This document shows, piece after piece, positions 8,156 through 16,845 of a stretch of DNA of 64,000 bases. The notes under the pieces were generated by a model. That model saw only the letters and a program-made list of their open reading frames with translations, was not told the origin of the DNA and ran no database searches. The translations under genes were made by a program, and so were the position numbers. Position 1 is the first letter of the stretch; every line of letters begins with the position of its first letter. Source of the DNA: DASTEQ01 sp040905185 (lineage in GTDB: Bacteria; Chloroflexota; Limnocylindria; QHBO01); assembly GCA_040905185.1 (NCBI GenBank), contig JBBDRZ010000005.1:60087-124086 (forward strand), read 5' to 3'.

Positions 8156-9832
8156 TTACTCCTCCGGGACGTTCAGGAACCCGCCGAACAACCCGGCGAA
8201 GTACTCGAAGTTCCCTTGGCGCCCGATGTGAAGCGGATGCGCCACATCCCATTGCACCGCGTACGACAGGACCACGTCATTGGCGTCGAAAGAAGCGCCA
8301 TTGTGGAAGTTCACGCCGGAGCGCAGGTTGCACGTGAACGAGGTCGCATCCTCGTTGCCGACGCACTCCTCCGCCAGCGCCGGGATCGGGGCCACGCCGC
8401 CGACCTCGTACTGGTAGAGCGGCTCATTCACCTGCTCGCAGACGCGGAGGGTCTCTCCGTCCGATTCGTCGGCGCAGTACAGCGCGATCGGCTCGGCATT
8501 CTGCATCCAGACCATCTGGTTGTCACCCGGGGTCACGTGCGCGAACGATTCGTTGCCCAACGGGGAGGCGTGGGCGCCCACGACATCCGCCAGCCAGGCG
8601 GTGGCCGAGGCTCCGTGGGCGATCGGCACCATGGGGACGGTCTCGCGGATCGCGTTGTTGGCCTCCTCGTAGGCGGCGCGACGCACTTCCGTGTCGAGCG
8701 TGGTGCCGCCCGTGGTGAGCGGCTCAGTTACCGACGCGTCGATGTCTCCGAACTGGTGGTTGGCGTCATTGTTGAAGTGGTAGTCCAGGAAGTTTGTCGG
8801 GTCGGGGTAGTCAGCACCCCAGCCGAGCAGGTAGAGCCCACTCAGGGCACCGGCCGTCGCGTTGTCGAGGAACGTCCCCGACTCCTGGACCTCAATCGTG
8901 ATGTCGATGTTCAGGTTTTCCTTGAGCTGTTCCTGGAGGTCGACGGCCACGACGTTCGGATCGGGCAGGTAGCCACGAACCACGTCGCGGTAGTTCAGGA
9001 CGGTCGAGAAGCCATTGGCGAGACCCGCATCCGCGAGCAGTGCCTTGGCCGCGTCGACGTCGAACTCGTACCAGTCATCGCCCTCACAGCCGAGCGGAAT
9101 GGAGCACGGCGTGAAGTGCGACGCGGCTTCCGAGCCCGGTGGGTAGTACTGGTCGACGATCCGCTGCCGGTCGATGCCCATCGCCAGCGCCTGGCGGACG
9201 CGGACGTCATCGAACGGCTCGAAGTTCTCATTGAAGCCGACGTAGAACGTGTTCAACGCGTCGCGCTCAATGAGCTGCAGGTTGGGATCGTTCCGAATCG
9301 TGTCAAAGTCGTTGGGCGCGGGGTTGTCGATGCCGTCCACGGTTCCCGCCTGCAGCTCGAGCAGGCGCGCGGCCGACTCGGTGGTCCAGCGGAAGACGAG
9401 CTGATCGGCGCCAACGTTCTCGCCCCAGTAGTCGGCGTTCTTGTCGAAGACGAGCTGGATGCCGCGCTGCCACTGGGTCAGACGGTATGGCCCGGTGCCA
9501 TTCGGGGCGGCCAGGATCAGGTGGTTCGCCATGTTGTTCTCGAGATCAGCCGTGTCGAGGATCGCGAAGGACGTGAACGCGATCTTGGACAGGAAGGCCG
9601 GGTCGCTATAGCAGAGCGTGAACTCGACCGTCAGCTCATCGACAGCCTTGATCTCGGAGAATTCGCCGCCGTAGTCGCAGTCCTGCGGACCGCCCGGCGG
9701 GTACGAAATCGGCGAGAAGGGGGCCGCGCTCTCGGCGGCAACCTCGCTCGCCGCCGGCGACTCCGATGCGGTTGGCTGACAGGCAGCCAGCAGCAAGCCG
9801 AGTATTACGAACAGGGGGAAGACTTTGCGCAT
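8156..9832 (-). CDS. Peptide ABC transporter substrate-binding lipoprotein (SBP family 5), apparently circularly permuted (operon 1)
   Basis: The ATG at 9832 follows a GGAGGG site and opens a lipoprotein signal with lipobox LAAC (C18); the mature protein is tethered outside the membrane. Total length is 558 residues. The domain order is unusual. Residues 57-430 read like the middle and C-terminal parts of a family 5 receptor (AVDELTVEFTL at 63-73, GTGPYRLTQW at 112-121, LYLLGWGADYPDPTNF near 333-348). Residues 437-554 read like the family's N-terminal lobe (NEPLYQYEVGGVAPIPALAE at 469-488, NLRSGVNFHNGASFDANDVV at 502-521, AGLFGGFLN at 546-554). The second receptor in this window keeps the usual order. 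There are several cysteine pairs. The likely role is capture of a peptide or similar ligand for the adjacent permeases. Confidence 0.9.
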   Translation of the reverse strand: MRKVFPLFVILGLLLAACQPTASESPAASEVAAESAAPFSPISYPPGGPQDCDYGGEFSEIKAVDELTVEFTLCYSDPAFLSKIAFTSFAILDTADLENNMANHLILAAPNGTGPYRLTQWQRGIQLVFDKNADYWGENVGADQLVFRWTTESAARLLELQAGTVDGIDNPAPNDFDTIRNDPNLQLIERDALNTFYVGFNENFEPFDDVRVRQALAMGIDRQRIVDQYYPPGSEAASHFTPCSIPLGCEGDDWYEFDVDAAKALLADAGLANGFSTVLNYRDVVRGYLPDPNVVAVDLQEQLKENLNIDITIEVQESGTFLDNATAGALSGLYLLGWGADYPDPTNFLDYHFNNDANHQFGDIDASVTEPLTTGGTTLDTEVRRAAYEEANNAIRETVPMVPIAHGASATAWLADVVGAHASPLGNESFAHVTPGDNQMVWMQNAEPIALYCADESDGETLRVCEQVNEPLYQYEVGGVAPIPALAEECVGNEDATSFTCNLRSGVNFHNGASFDANDVVLSYAVQWDVAHPLHIGRQGNFEYFAGLFGGFLNVPEE

Positions 9833-9958
9833 CCAGATTACCCTCCGCTTCCTCGTTAATCCGACAGGGGTGTGGGCGATGGGCCGGCCTGAGGGCCAGC
9901 CAAGTCGCATCAGCATATCAGCGCCGCCTAATCCCCGGCGACCGGTCGCTCCCCTCCT

Positions 9959-11065
9959 TCACGCGCTAGCGACTGCCGCGGCGCCCGCCGCGGGCTCCGC
10001 CGTCTCATCCAGGTGGGCCACCCCGATGTCGCTGCGCAGGGCGTCCTCCGCGAAATGACACGCGGCAAAGTGCTCGGGCCGGACCTGGCGCAGCGGCGGT
10101 TCCTCGGTTCGACACACATCGGGTCGCCCCAGGCGCTCATACAGCCAGCACCGGGTGTGGAACCGGCATCCGGGCGGCGGGTTGACCGGGGAGGGCACGT
10201 CGCCGGTGAGGATGACCCGCTTGCGCTTGCGCTCGGTCTTCGGGTCGGGGATCGGGACCGCGGACAACAGCGCGCGGGTGTACGGGTGCCCCGGACCGGC
10301 GTACAGGATGTCCGGCGGGCCTACCTCTACCAGCTTGCCGAGGTACATGACGCCGACCCGGTCGCTGATGTGGCGCACCACCGACAGGTCGTGGGCAATG
10401 AACAGGTAGGTCAGACCGAAGCGTTCCCGGAGCTCGACCAGGAGGTTGAGGACCTGGGCCTGGATCGAGACGTCGAGCGCACTGATCGGCTCGTCGCACA
10501 CGATGAACTCCGGCTCGACCGCCAGGGCGCGGGCAACCCCGATCCGCTGCCGCTGGCCGCCGGAGAACTCGTGGGGATAGCGGTTGCGGTAATTCGGGTT
10601 GAGCCCGACCAGCTGTAGCAGCTCCGCCACCCGGTCCTGGCGCGAGCTCTTGCTACCCAGGTTATGGGTGTCCAGGGGTTCGCCGATGATGGACGACACC
10701 GTCATCCGCGGGTTCAGCGACGAGTACGGGTCTTGGAAGATGATCTGCATTCGGCGCCGGGCGAGCCGCAGCTCCTCGCGGGACAGGCTCATCAGGTCGC
10801 GGCCGTCGAAGTTGACGGTGCCGGCGGTCGGGTTGCGGAGTCGAATCACCGCCCGCCCGGTGGTGCTCTTCCCACATCCCGATTCCCCCACCAGCCCGAA
10901 CGTCTCGCCGCGGCTGATCGCGAAGGAGATGTCGTCCACGGCGCGCACGTCCCCGCTGCGACGCTGGAGCAGGCCCGCGTAGATCGGGAAGTAGACCTTC
11001 AGATGGTCGACGTCGACCAGCGGCCCAGCCCCATTGCCGGTTCCGGGACCGGTCACGGGATCCAT
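9959..11065 (-). CDS. Peptide ABC transporter ATP-binding protein, OppF type (operon 2)
   Basis: This 368-residue ATPase has Walker A GESGCGKST at 60-68, signature FSGGQRQR at 167-174 and Walker B FIVCDEP at 187-193. The C-terminal oligopeptide extension carries CRFHTRC, a later VC and ACHF. The ATG at 11065 overlaps the preceding ATPase gene by 13 bp; a GTG nine bases later would give the common 4-bp overlap and is equally possible. It is the last gene of operon 2, 127 bp before the start of operon 1. Confidence 0.92.
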   Translation of the reverse strand: MDPVTGPGTGNGAGPLVDVDHLKVYFPIYAGLLQRRSGDVRAVDDISFAISRGETFGLVGESGCGKSTTGRAVIRLRNPTAGTVNFDGRDLMSLSREELRLARRRMQIIFQDPYSSLNPRMTVSSIIGEPLDTHNLGSKSSRQDRVAELLQLVGLNPNYRNRYPHEFSGGQRQRIGVARALAVEPEFIVCDEPISALDVSIQAQVLNLLVELRERFGLTYLFIAHDLSVVRHISDRVGVMYLGKLVEVGPPDILYAGPGHPYTRALLSAVPIPDPKTERKRKRVILTGDVPSPVNPPPGCRFHTRCWLYERLGRPDVCRTEEPPLRQVRPEHFAACHFAEDALRSDIGVAHLDETAEPAAGAAAVASA

Positions 11066-12168
11066 CCGCCGGGCTCGGTCCCGAAACAGCGGGCTTGATG
11101 GCCCTCACCGTCGCGCGGGGTGAGCTCCGGTTCCTCGGCGCGGCAGCGATCCTGGGCGTAATGGCAGCGCGGGGCGAATCGACATTCGGCGCCCGGATTG
11201 ATGAGGTCGGGCGGCATGCCTTCGATCGTGCGCAGTCGCGCGGCTCGGGTATCGGTCAGCCGCGGGAGGGAGTCCAGCAGGCCCCAGGCGTACGGGTGCC
11301 GCGCGTTCTCGAAGACGTCGTCGACCACCCCGGTCTCGACGATCCGCCCGGCGTACATGACGTTGACCCGGTGGCACATGCCGGCCGCGATGCCCAGGTC
11401 GTGGGTGATCAACATGACAGCCGTCCCGAACTCGGCGGAGAGCGAGCGGATGAGGTCCAGGATCTGAGCCTGGATGGTCACGTCCAGGGCCGTGGTCGGT
11501 TCGTCGGCCAGCAGCAGCATGGGATCGCACGCCAGGGCGATGGCGATCATGACCCGCTGCCGCATCCCGCCCGAGAACTGGTGTGGGTAGTCGCCCATCC
11601 GATCGCGGGCGCGCGGGATGCCGACCTTGGACAGCAGCTCCACCCCCCGATCCGCGGCGGCGTTGCGCGACAGGCCCAGGTGGGTGCGGGCCGACTCGGA
11701 GATCTGGAAGCCGATGGGCAGCGTCGGGTTCAGGCTGGTCATGGGGTCCTGGAAGATGAAACCGATCTTCCGTCCCCGCAGGCGGCGCATCTCCGAGCGT
11801 GACAGCTTCAGGATGTCGATGCCGTCGAAGATGATCTGGCCTTCCGTGATCTGCCCCGGCGGGTCGGGAACGAGCCGAACCAGGGACAGCGCGGTGACGC
11901 TCTTCCCGCAACCGGACTCGCCGACCAGGCCCAGCGTTTCGCCGTAGTCCACGTCGAAGCTCACCTCGTCCACGGCGTGGACCACGCCCTCGCGGGTGAA
12001 GAACTGGGTCGACAGGTTCCGCACCTCGAGCAGCTTGCGCGCGTGGGGGCGGTTGTCGGCCAGCCGCTCAGCGAGCCGCCGACCCTCCTCGGTCGTGATC
12101 TCGATCGAGTCGGGGAGCTCTGTGACGGCGGCGCCGCCGGGTGGGGCCTGTGGGTCGCTGACGGTCAA
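11053..12168 (-). CDS. Peptide ABC transporter ATP-binding protein, OppD type (operon 2)
   Basis: A 371-residue ATPase with Walker A GESGCGKS at 83-90, signature FSGGMRQR at 198-205 and Walker B LLLADEP at 218-224. An N-terminal extension of about 45 residues precedes the ABC domain, more than is usual. The start used is a TTG just after the permease stop; a later start cannot be excluded, though no better ribosome site was seen. The C-terminal cysteine set CRFAPRC...RC is present. Confidence 0.88.
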   Translation of the reverse strand: MTVSDPQAPPGGAAVTELPDSIEITTEEGRRLAERLADNRPHARKLLEVRNLSTQFFTREGVVHAVDEVSFDVDYGETLGLVGESGCGKSVTALSLVRLVPDPPGQITEGQIIFDGIDILKLSRSEMRRLRGRKIGFIFQDPMTSLNPTLPIGFQISESARTHLGLSRNAAADRGVELLSKVGIPRARDRMGDYPHQFSGGMRQRVMIAIALACDPMLLLADEPTTALDVTIQAQILDLIRSLSAEFGTAVMLITHDLGIAAGMCHRVNVMYAGRIVETGVVDDVFENARHPYAWGLLDSLPRLTDTRAARLRTIEGMPPDLINPGAECRFAPRCHYAQDRCRAEEPELTPRDGEGHQARCFGTEPGGWIP

Positions 12169-12169
12169 C

Positions 12170-13135
12170 CTACTGCTTGCCCTTCAGCTTGGGGTCGAGC
12201 GCGTCGCGGAGGCCGTCCCCCAGAAAGGTGAAGCTGATGAGCGCCAGCGCGATGGCGATGGCCGGGAAGAGCACCATGTGCGGGAAGGACCGGAGGTAGG
12301 CCTGTCCGTCGGCCACCAGGCTGCCCCAGCTGGCACGAGGCGCCTGGACCCCGATCCCGATGAACGCCAGGGTGGCCTCGGCCAGGATGGCGGTGGGGAT
12401 GCCCAACGTGACGGCCACGATGATCGGACCCAGCGCGTTGGGCAGCAGATGCCTGGTCACGATTCGTCGGTCTGACACGCCGATCGCCTTGGCAGCCTCG
12501 ACGAACTCGGTCTCCTTGAGGCTCAGCAGCTGGCCGCGGACGAGTCGAGCCATGGTGACCCAGCTGGTGAGGCCAATCGCGACGAAGACGAGCAGCAGGC
12601 CGTCCAGGGCTTTGCCGAAGAACGTCTCGCGGAACGCGACCCCCAGCAGGATGATGAACAGCAGGTCGGGATAGGCGTACACGACGTCGGTAATGCGCAT
12701 CAGGAATGTGTCAATGCGGCCGCCGAACCAGGCTGCCGCGGCGCCGACCGGGATTCCGATGAAGAGCACCACCGCCTGCACCACGAGGGCCACCGACATG
12801 CTGATCCGCGCCCCGTCCATCAGCCGGCTGAGCATGTCGCGGCCGAGGTTGTCGGTGCCGAGGATGTGAACGTGGTCGACGCCTTCGACCTGCTGCATCG
12901 GCTCAAGGGGACGATTGCGGTTGGAGATGACCTCCTGGGTGTGCTGATCGAAGTATTCCCACGGCGTGACCATCGGCCCGAAGGAAGCGAGGAGGGCGAG
13001 AAAGATGACGAAGAGTCCGCCCAGGATTGCGAGGCGGTTGCGGAGCAGGCGACGGAACGCGTCCCCCCACAGCCCGGTGCTCTTCCTCCGCTCGAGCGCG
13101 AGACCAGCTTCGATGGCGCCCGTCTGCTCGGTCAT
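12170..13135 (-). CDS. Peptide ABC transporter permease, OppC type (operon 2)
   Basis: A 321-residue permease. The N-terminal cytoplasmic segment is followed by a span near residues 36-54, a periplasmic loop with the conserved-type phrase HILGTDNLGRDMLSRLM near residue 93, and five more spans. The ATPase-contact loop is VSDRRIVTRHLLPNALGPII. It ends GDGLRDALDPKLKGKQ. It lies 27 bp after the OppB-type gene and immediately before the TTG start of the ATPase gene. Confidence 0.92.
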   Translation of the reverse strand: MTEQTGAIEAGLALERRKSTGLWGDAFRRLLRNRLAILGGLFVIFLALLASFGPMVTPWEYFDQHTQEVISNRNRPLEPMQQVEGVDHVHILGTDNLGRDMLSRLMDGARISMSVALVVQAVVLFIGIPVGAAAAWFGGRIDTFLMRITDVVYAYPDLLFIILLGVAFRETFFGKALDGLLLVFVAIGLTSWVTMARLVRGQLLSLKETEFVEAAKAIGVSDRRIVTRHLLPNALGPIIVAVTLGIPTAILAEATLAFIGIGVQAPRASWGSLVADGQAYLRSFPHMVLFPAIAIALALISFTFLGDGLRDALDPKLKGKQ

Positions 13136-13162
13136 GCCTGACGGCTCCTAGCTGTAGCGGAA

Positions 13163-14128
13163 CTAGCTGTAGCGGATGCGCGGGTCGATGTAGGCGTACA
13201 TGACGTCGACGACCAGGTTCAGGACCGCGATCGTGACGGCGTAGAACATGCTCAGGGCCATGATCAGGCCGTAGTCGCGCTGGGTGATGCTCGAGACGTA
13301 CTCGCGGCCGATGCCGGGCACGCTGAAGATGTACTCGATGATGAACGAGCCGGTGATCAGGAAGGCGAGGACGGGGCCCAGGATGGTGACCACCGGGATC
13401 AGTGCGTTGCGCACCATGTGGACGATGACGATGGTGCGTTGGCCGATACCCTTGCTGTGGGCGGTGCGCACGTAGTCACGCCGGGTCACTTCGAGCATGG
13501 ATGCCCGCGTGTAGCGCGCGACCTGCGCGATCGGGAACAGGGACAGCGCGATGATGGGCAGGATCCAAGCGGTGGGATCGGTGTCCCATTTCAACGCGTT
13601 GACGGGCAGCCAGCCCAGGACGACGCCGAACACCACGATGAGCAGCATCGACGACACGAAGGTGGGCGTGGAGATGCCGAGCACCGAGATGAAGGTGGCC
13701 GTGTAGTCGGGTAGCTTGTTGTGCCCGAGGGCGGCGATGATGCCCAGCGGCAGGCCGATGGCCACCGACAGCAGGAACGCCATGAGCCCGAGCTGCATCG
13801 TGGTCAGGATCCCATCCCCAATGATCTGGTTGACCGACCGGTCGATGTACTTGTACGACGGACCCAGGTCGCCGGCCAGGATGCCGCCACAGCAGGCCAC
13901 GCTGCCGTCCTCGATGTGGAGCGGACCGATCCAGTTCAGGTATTGCGCGACGACCGGCTCATCCAGGCCGTACTTGTCGTTCAGGAGGCGGACCGTCGCT
14001 TCGGGAAGCTTCTTCTCGCGGGACCATGGGCCACCCGGGACGGTGTGCATGAGAGCGAAGGTGATGACCGACACGAAGAACAGGACCGGGATGATCCACA
14101 GCATCCGCCGGACGACGTAGGTGAGCAC
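13163..14128 (-). CDS. Peptide ABC transporter permease, OppB type (operon 2)
   Basis: The GTG at 14128 is preferred: it follows GGGAGAGG at a good distance and gives the standard N-terminus (V/M)LTYVVRRMLWIIPVLFF. The upstream ATG at 14173 would add 15 unrelated residues. The protein has 321 residues, six spans and the loop RTIVIVHMVRNALIPVVTIL. A two-cysteine external segment (VACCGG) lies near residue 75. It ends DVMYAYIDPRIRYS. Confidence 0.9.
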   Translation of the reverse strand: MLTYVVRRMLWIIPVLFFVSVITFALMHTVPGGPWSREKKLPEATVRLLNDKYGLDEPVVAQYLNWIGPLHIEDGSVACCGGILAGDLGPSYKYIDRSVNQIIGDGILTTMQLGLMAFLLSVAIGLPLGIIAALGHNKLPDYTATFISVLGISTPTFVSSMLLIVVFGVVLGWLPVNALKWDTDPTAWILPIIALSLFPIAQVARYTRASMLEVTRRDYVRTAHSKGIGQRTIVIVHMVRNALIPVVTILGPVLAFLITGSFIIEYIFSVPGIGREYVSSITQRDYGLIMALSMFYAVTIAVLNLVVDVMYAYIDPRIRYS

Positions 14129-14206
14129 GTCTACCTCTCCCTGTCTTGCAACCGTCGGTTTGTCGACGGCCACGGCATCCGAAGAATAGTCCTCAGCCGC
14201 CGTGGC

Positions 14207-14239
14207 CGTCGGGCGGGCCGATGGCCGGCCCGCCCGACG
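14207..14239 (-). other. Strong intercistronic hairpin between the operon 2 receptor and permease genes
   Basis: A perfect 13-bp stem (arm CGTCGGGCGGGCC and its complement) with a seven-base loop lies 29 bp after the receptor stop. A second, looser pair of 9-bp arms (GGCCACGGC and GCCGTGGCC) flanks bases 14169-14207. There is no T-run. The position is the same as the hairpin in operon 1, which suggests receptor mRNA stabilisation or attenuation of the channel genes. Confidence 0.6.
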
Positions 14240-14268
14240 TTTCAGGTCAACTCAAACGGAGCGTTGCG

Positions 14269-15921
14269 CTAGTCGTGCGGAGCGATGACCGTCCACGCGT
14301 AGAAGTGCTCTCCAGCGTCCGAGTCGAGGGGCGTGATGCCCAGGTTCTGCACCCAAGGCTTGACGAGAGTGAAGAACGAGCCCCACCGGACTGTGATCAT
14401 CGGCGAGTCGTTCATCATGATCTCCTGGGCCTGGTTGTACAGGGCAACCTGGTCTTCCAGTGCCGGACTCACCGCCGCTTCGGAGATGAGTGCCTGCGCT
14501 TCGTCATTGCAGTAACCCGAGTTGTTGTTTGCGCTTCCGCAGCCCAACAGGTCGTTGAGGAAGTTCTGGGGGTGCGGGAAGTCCGCGCTCCACCCAAGCC
14601 GGAAGATGTCGAACGGATCGCTGCTCAACCGGTCGAGGTACGTGCCGAACTCCATGCCAACCGGCTCAACCTCGACACCAAAGGCGTCGCGCCACTGCTG
14701 CTGGAGGAATTCAACCCGGCTCTCGTGAGTGCTTCCGGTGTTGTAACCGATCTGCAGCTGCAGGTCGGCTGCCGACGCGAGGCCGAGCTCGTCCAGAGCT
14801 GCGGCGAAGTCGGTCTGAGCCTGCTCAAGGTCGAACGGGATGAACACGTCATCCTGGTGGCCCGGCATGCCGGGCGGCACGACGCTATCCGCGACGGTCC
14901 CGACGCCTCCGAACGCCACCTGGAGCATCGAATCCTTGTCGACGGCCTCATGGAACGCCCGCCGCAGGAGGGTCGAACGCGCGAATGGCCCGTTCGGATC
15001 CTTCATGTCGAAGGCGTAGTACTCGATCCCCAGGTTGTTGCCGCGGAACACATCCGGGGCCAGCTCGGGATCGTCCTCGATGCGGGCGATCTCCGCCGCG
15101 GGAGGAGCCGTGATGTCGATGTCGCCCGCTTCGTACGCGGCGAGCGCTGCCGCCTGGTCAGCGATGACCGCCATCTCGATGCGCTCGAGATTCACGGGCT
15201 CGCCTCCCCAGTTCGGGTTCGGCTCAAGGACGACGTTCGCGTTGTGGTTCCACTCGGTGAGCATCATCGGGCCCGAAGAAATGTAGCCTTCGGCCTCGGT
15301 GAACACCATGTCCTCGCGAAGCGGGACCGTCAGCCACATGGTGGCGACGTAAACGAAGAAGGCAGCCGGCTGGGCGAGGTGCACGATGAAGGTTGAGTCG
15401 TCCGGTGCCTCCACGCCGAATGCTTCGACCAGGGCGTCGATGTCATCGACCTCAGGATCGGCGTTGCGCAGCTCGACGCCACCCTCGACGTAGTCGAGGA
15501 CGTACGAGTACTCCGATGCCGTCCGGGGATCCATCAGGCGCCGCCAGCTGTAAAGGAAGTCACCGGCAACGATGGGCTGGCCATCGCTGTAGCCGTAGCC
15601 ATCCTTCAGGGTGAAGGTGATGGTCTGACCGTCCTCGCTGATCTCGTACGTCGCCATGCCGTCAATGACGTTCAGCTCGACGTCGAAGTAGACCAGTGGA
15701 TAGGTGATTGATCGCAGCACCTGGATCGACTCGCTGTCGGTCGCCACGTTGGGATCGAGCGACGGCGGTTCGGTGCCCAGAGCGGTCCGCAGAACCTGCG
15801 GGACTGCCGGTGCCTCACTGGCTGGCGCGCTCTCGCCCGGCGACACCGAAGCGCTCGCCTGGCAAGCTGCCAGCAGAAGCATGAGCGTCATCGAGACGCC
15901 CATGGTCTTCTTGAACCACAT
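14269..15921 (-). CDS. Peptide ABC transporter substrate-binding lipoprotein (SBP family 5, OppA-like, operon 2)
   Basis: The ATG at 15921 (MWFKKTMGVSMTLMLLLAAC) is favoured because AAGGAA lies six bases upstream; an ATG two codons earlier touches that site. The lipobox LLAAC marks a lipoprotein. The 550-residue protein has the ordinary family order: PSLDPNVATDSESIQVL near residue 55, TFTLKDGYGYSDGQPIVAGD near 100, SSGPMMLTEWN near 215, GWSADFPHPQNFLND near 445. It is the receptor for the four downstream transporter genes and a convenient contrast to the permuted receptor of operon 1. Confidence 0.93.
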   Translation of the reverse strand: MWFKKTMGVSMTLMLLLAACQASASVSPGESAPASEAPAVPQVLRTALGTEPPSLDPNVATDSESIQVLRSITYPLVYFDVELNVIDGMATYEISEDGQTITFTLKDGYGYSDGQPIVAGDFLYSWRRLMDPRTASEYSYVLDYVEGGVELRNADPEVDDIDALVEAFGVEAPDDSTFIVHLAQPAAFFVYVATMWLTVPLREDMVFTEAEGYISSGPMMLTEWNHNANVVLEPNPNWGGEPVNLERIEMAVIADQAAALAAYEAGDIDITAPPAAEIARIEDDPELAPDVFRGNNLGIEYYAFDMKDPNGPFARSTLLRRAFHEAVDKDSMLQVAFGGVGTVADSVVPPGMPGHQDDVFIPFDLEQAQTDFAAALDELGLASAADLQLQIGYNTGSTHESRVEFLQQQWRDAFGVEVEPVGMEFGTYLDRLSSDPFDIFRLGWSADFPHPQNFLNDLLGCGSANNNSGYCNDEAQALISEAAVSPALEDQVALYNQAQEIMMNDSPMITVRWGSFFTLVKPWVQNLGITPLDSDAGEHFYAWTVIAPHD

Positions 15922-16285
15922 ACACATTTCCTTTCGCCTGTTGGCGACTATTGAAATTTGCCGCGGGATAGCGGCGTTCGGTTCGATCGCCATGTGCTCG
16001 AAGCATCAAGCCATGACGACGTTCAGCGATCGTCGCTCGGCTGGCCCTCCTCTCCCTAATCGTGCATAGCAAGACCGGGGCGCACCGGCATGACGCCGTT
16101 GGGCGGCGCCCGCGGCAAGCCCACCAATCATGGCCCGCGGCGCCGGTCGTCGTCAAGGAATTGTGCGCGACGCGCACGGCGACGTCCGGACACCCGGTAC
16201 CACTTTGACTACCCGCGCCAGCCCCCCGAGGTTCAGACCGCCACGCTCAAAGCGCGGCTCGAATCGGGCACCCGCCGGGCACAGC
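15922..16285. other. Intergenic region upstream of operon 2
   Basis: These 364 bases lie between the operon 2 receptor start and the anti-sigma gene stop. They must hold the operon 2 promoter, but no convincing -35/-10 pair was found; a TTGACG on the minus strand is the only candidate. The reading frames here are short and not gene-like. Confidence 0.5.
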
Positions 16286-16843
16286 TCAGTGGAAGGCGCC
16301 GCTGCGTATTCGTGACGGCATCACCAACCGCTCCCAGGGGTCCACCGTGGCCAGCGATCCGCTGGCCAACGCAGAGGGTGCCGGAGTCGCATAGCGGAGC
16401 CACCAGCGCCCTGCGTACGGATCCACCAGCTCGCCAGAGGCCGCTTCCTCGAAGTTCTGCCAGGTCGGCTCGCGATACACGAGCTCGGGCTGGACGTCGA
16501 ATGGCGACAGCCCGGCCGGCGCCACGAGGGCGAGGAGAACGATCGCGGTCCCTCCCACGACGGCCAGGCGAGACAGGGGCTGCAGGCGCAGGCGCCAGCG
16601 CGGAGGCTCCTCCTCGAGAGCGCGGCGGCGGATCTCGAGCCACGCGCCGGGCGAGGGGGCGTGACCGTCGACGCGCGCCGCCAGGGCACGTTGCAACTGG
16701 AGGACCAGTTCCCGATCCAGGCCGACTTCCTGGCGGCAGGCCAGGCACACCTCGAGGTGGTCGAGATGTGGCGCGGATCGAGCGTCGAGCTCGCCGAAGC
16801 GGAAGAACTCGATGAGCTCGCGAGCGACCCGCCGGCAGTCCAC
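16286..16843 (-). CDS. Anti-sigma factor with zinc-binding zf-HC2 domain
   Basis: The GTG at 16843 lies 2 bp after the sigma factor stop and follows GGAGG at eight bases. The 185-residue protein begins VDCRRVARELIEFF and has the anti-sigma zinc motif H29-x3-C33-x2-C36 (HLEVCLAC), a long cytoplasmic linker, one membrane span near residues 92-110 and an external domain of about 75 residues. It should hold the adjacent ECF sigma at the membrane and release it on an envelope signal. The external domain has no family I recognise. Confidence 0.85.
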   Translation of the reverse strand: MDCRRVARELIEFFRFGELDARSAPHLDHLEVCLACRQEVGLDRELVLQLQRALAARVDGHAPSPGAWLEIRRRALEEEPPRWRLRLQPLSRLAVVGGTAIVLLALVAPAGLSPFDVQPELVYREPTWQNFEEAASGELVDPYAGRWWLRYATPAPSALASGSLATVDPWERLVMPSRIRSGAFH

Positions 16844-16845
16844 GC

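Noticed and set aside
8099..9859. A 586-codon plus-strand open frame
   Set aside because: It is antisense to the receptor lipoprotein gene, which has signal, lipobox, ribosome site and family motifs; the plus frame has none.
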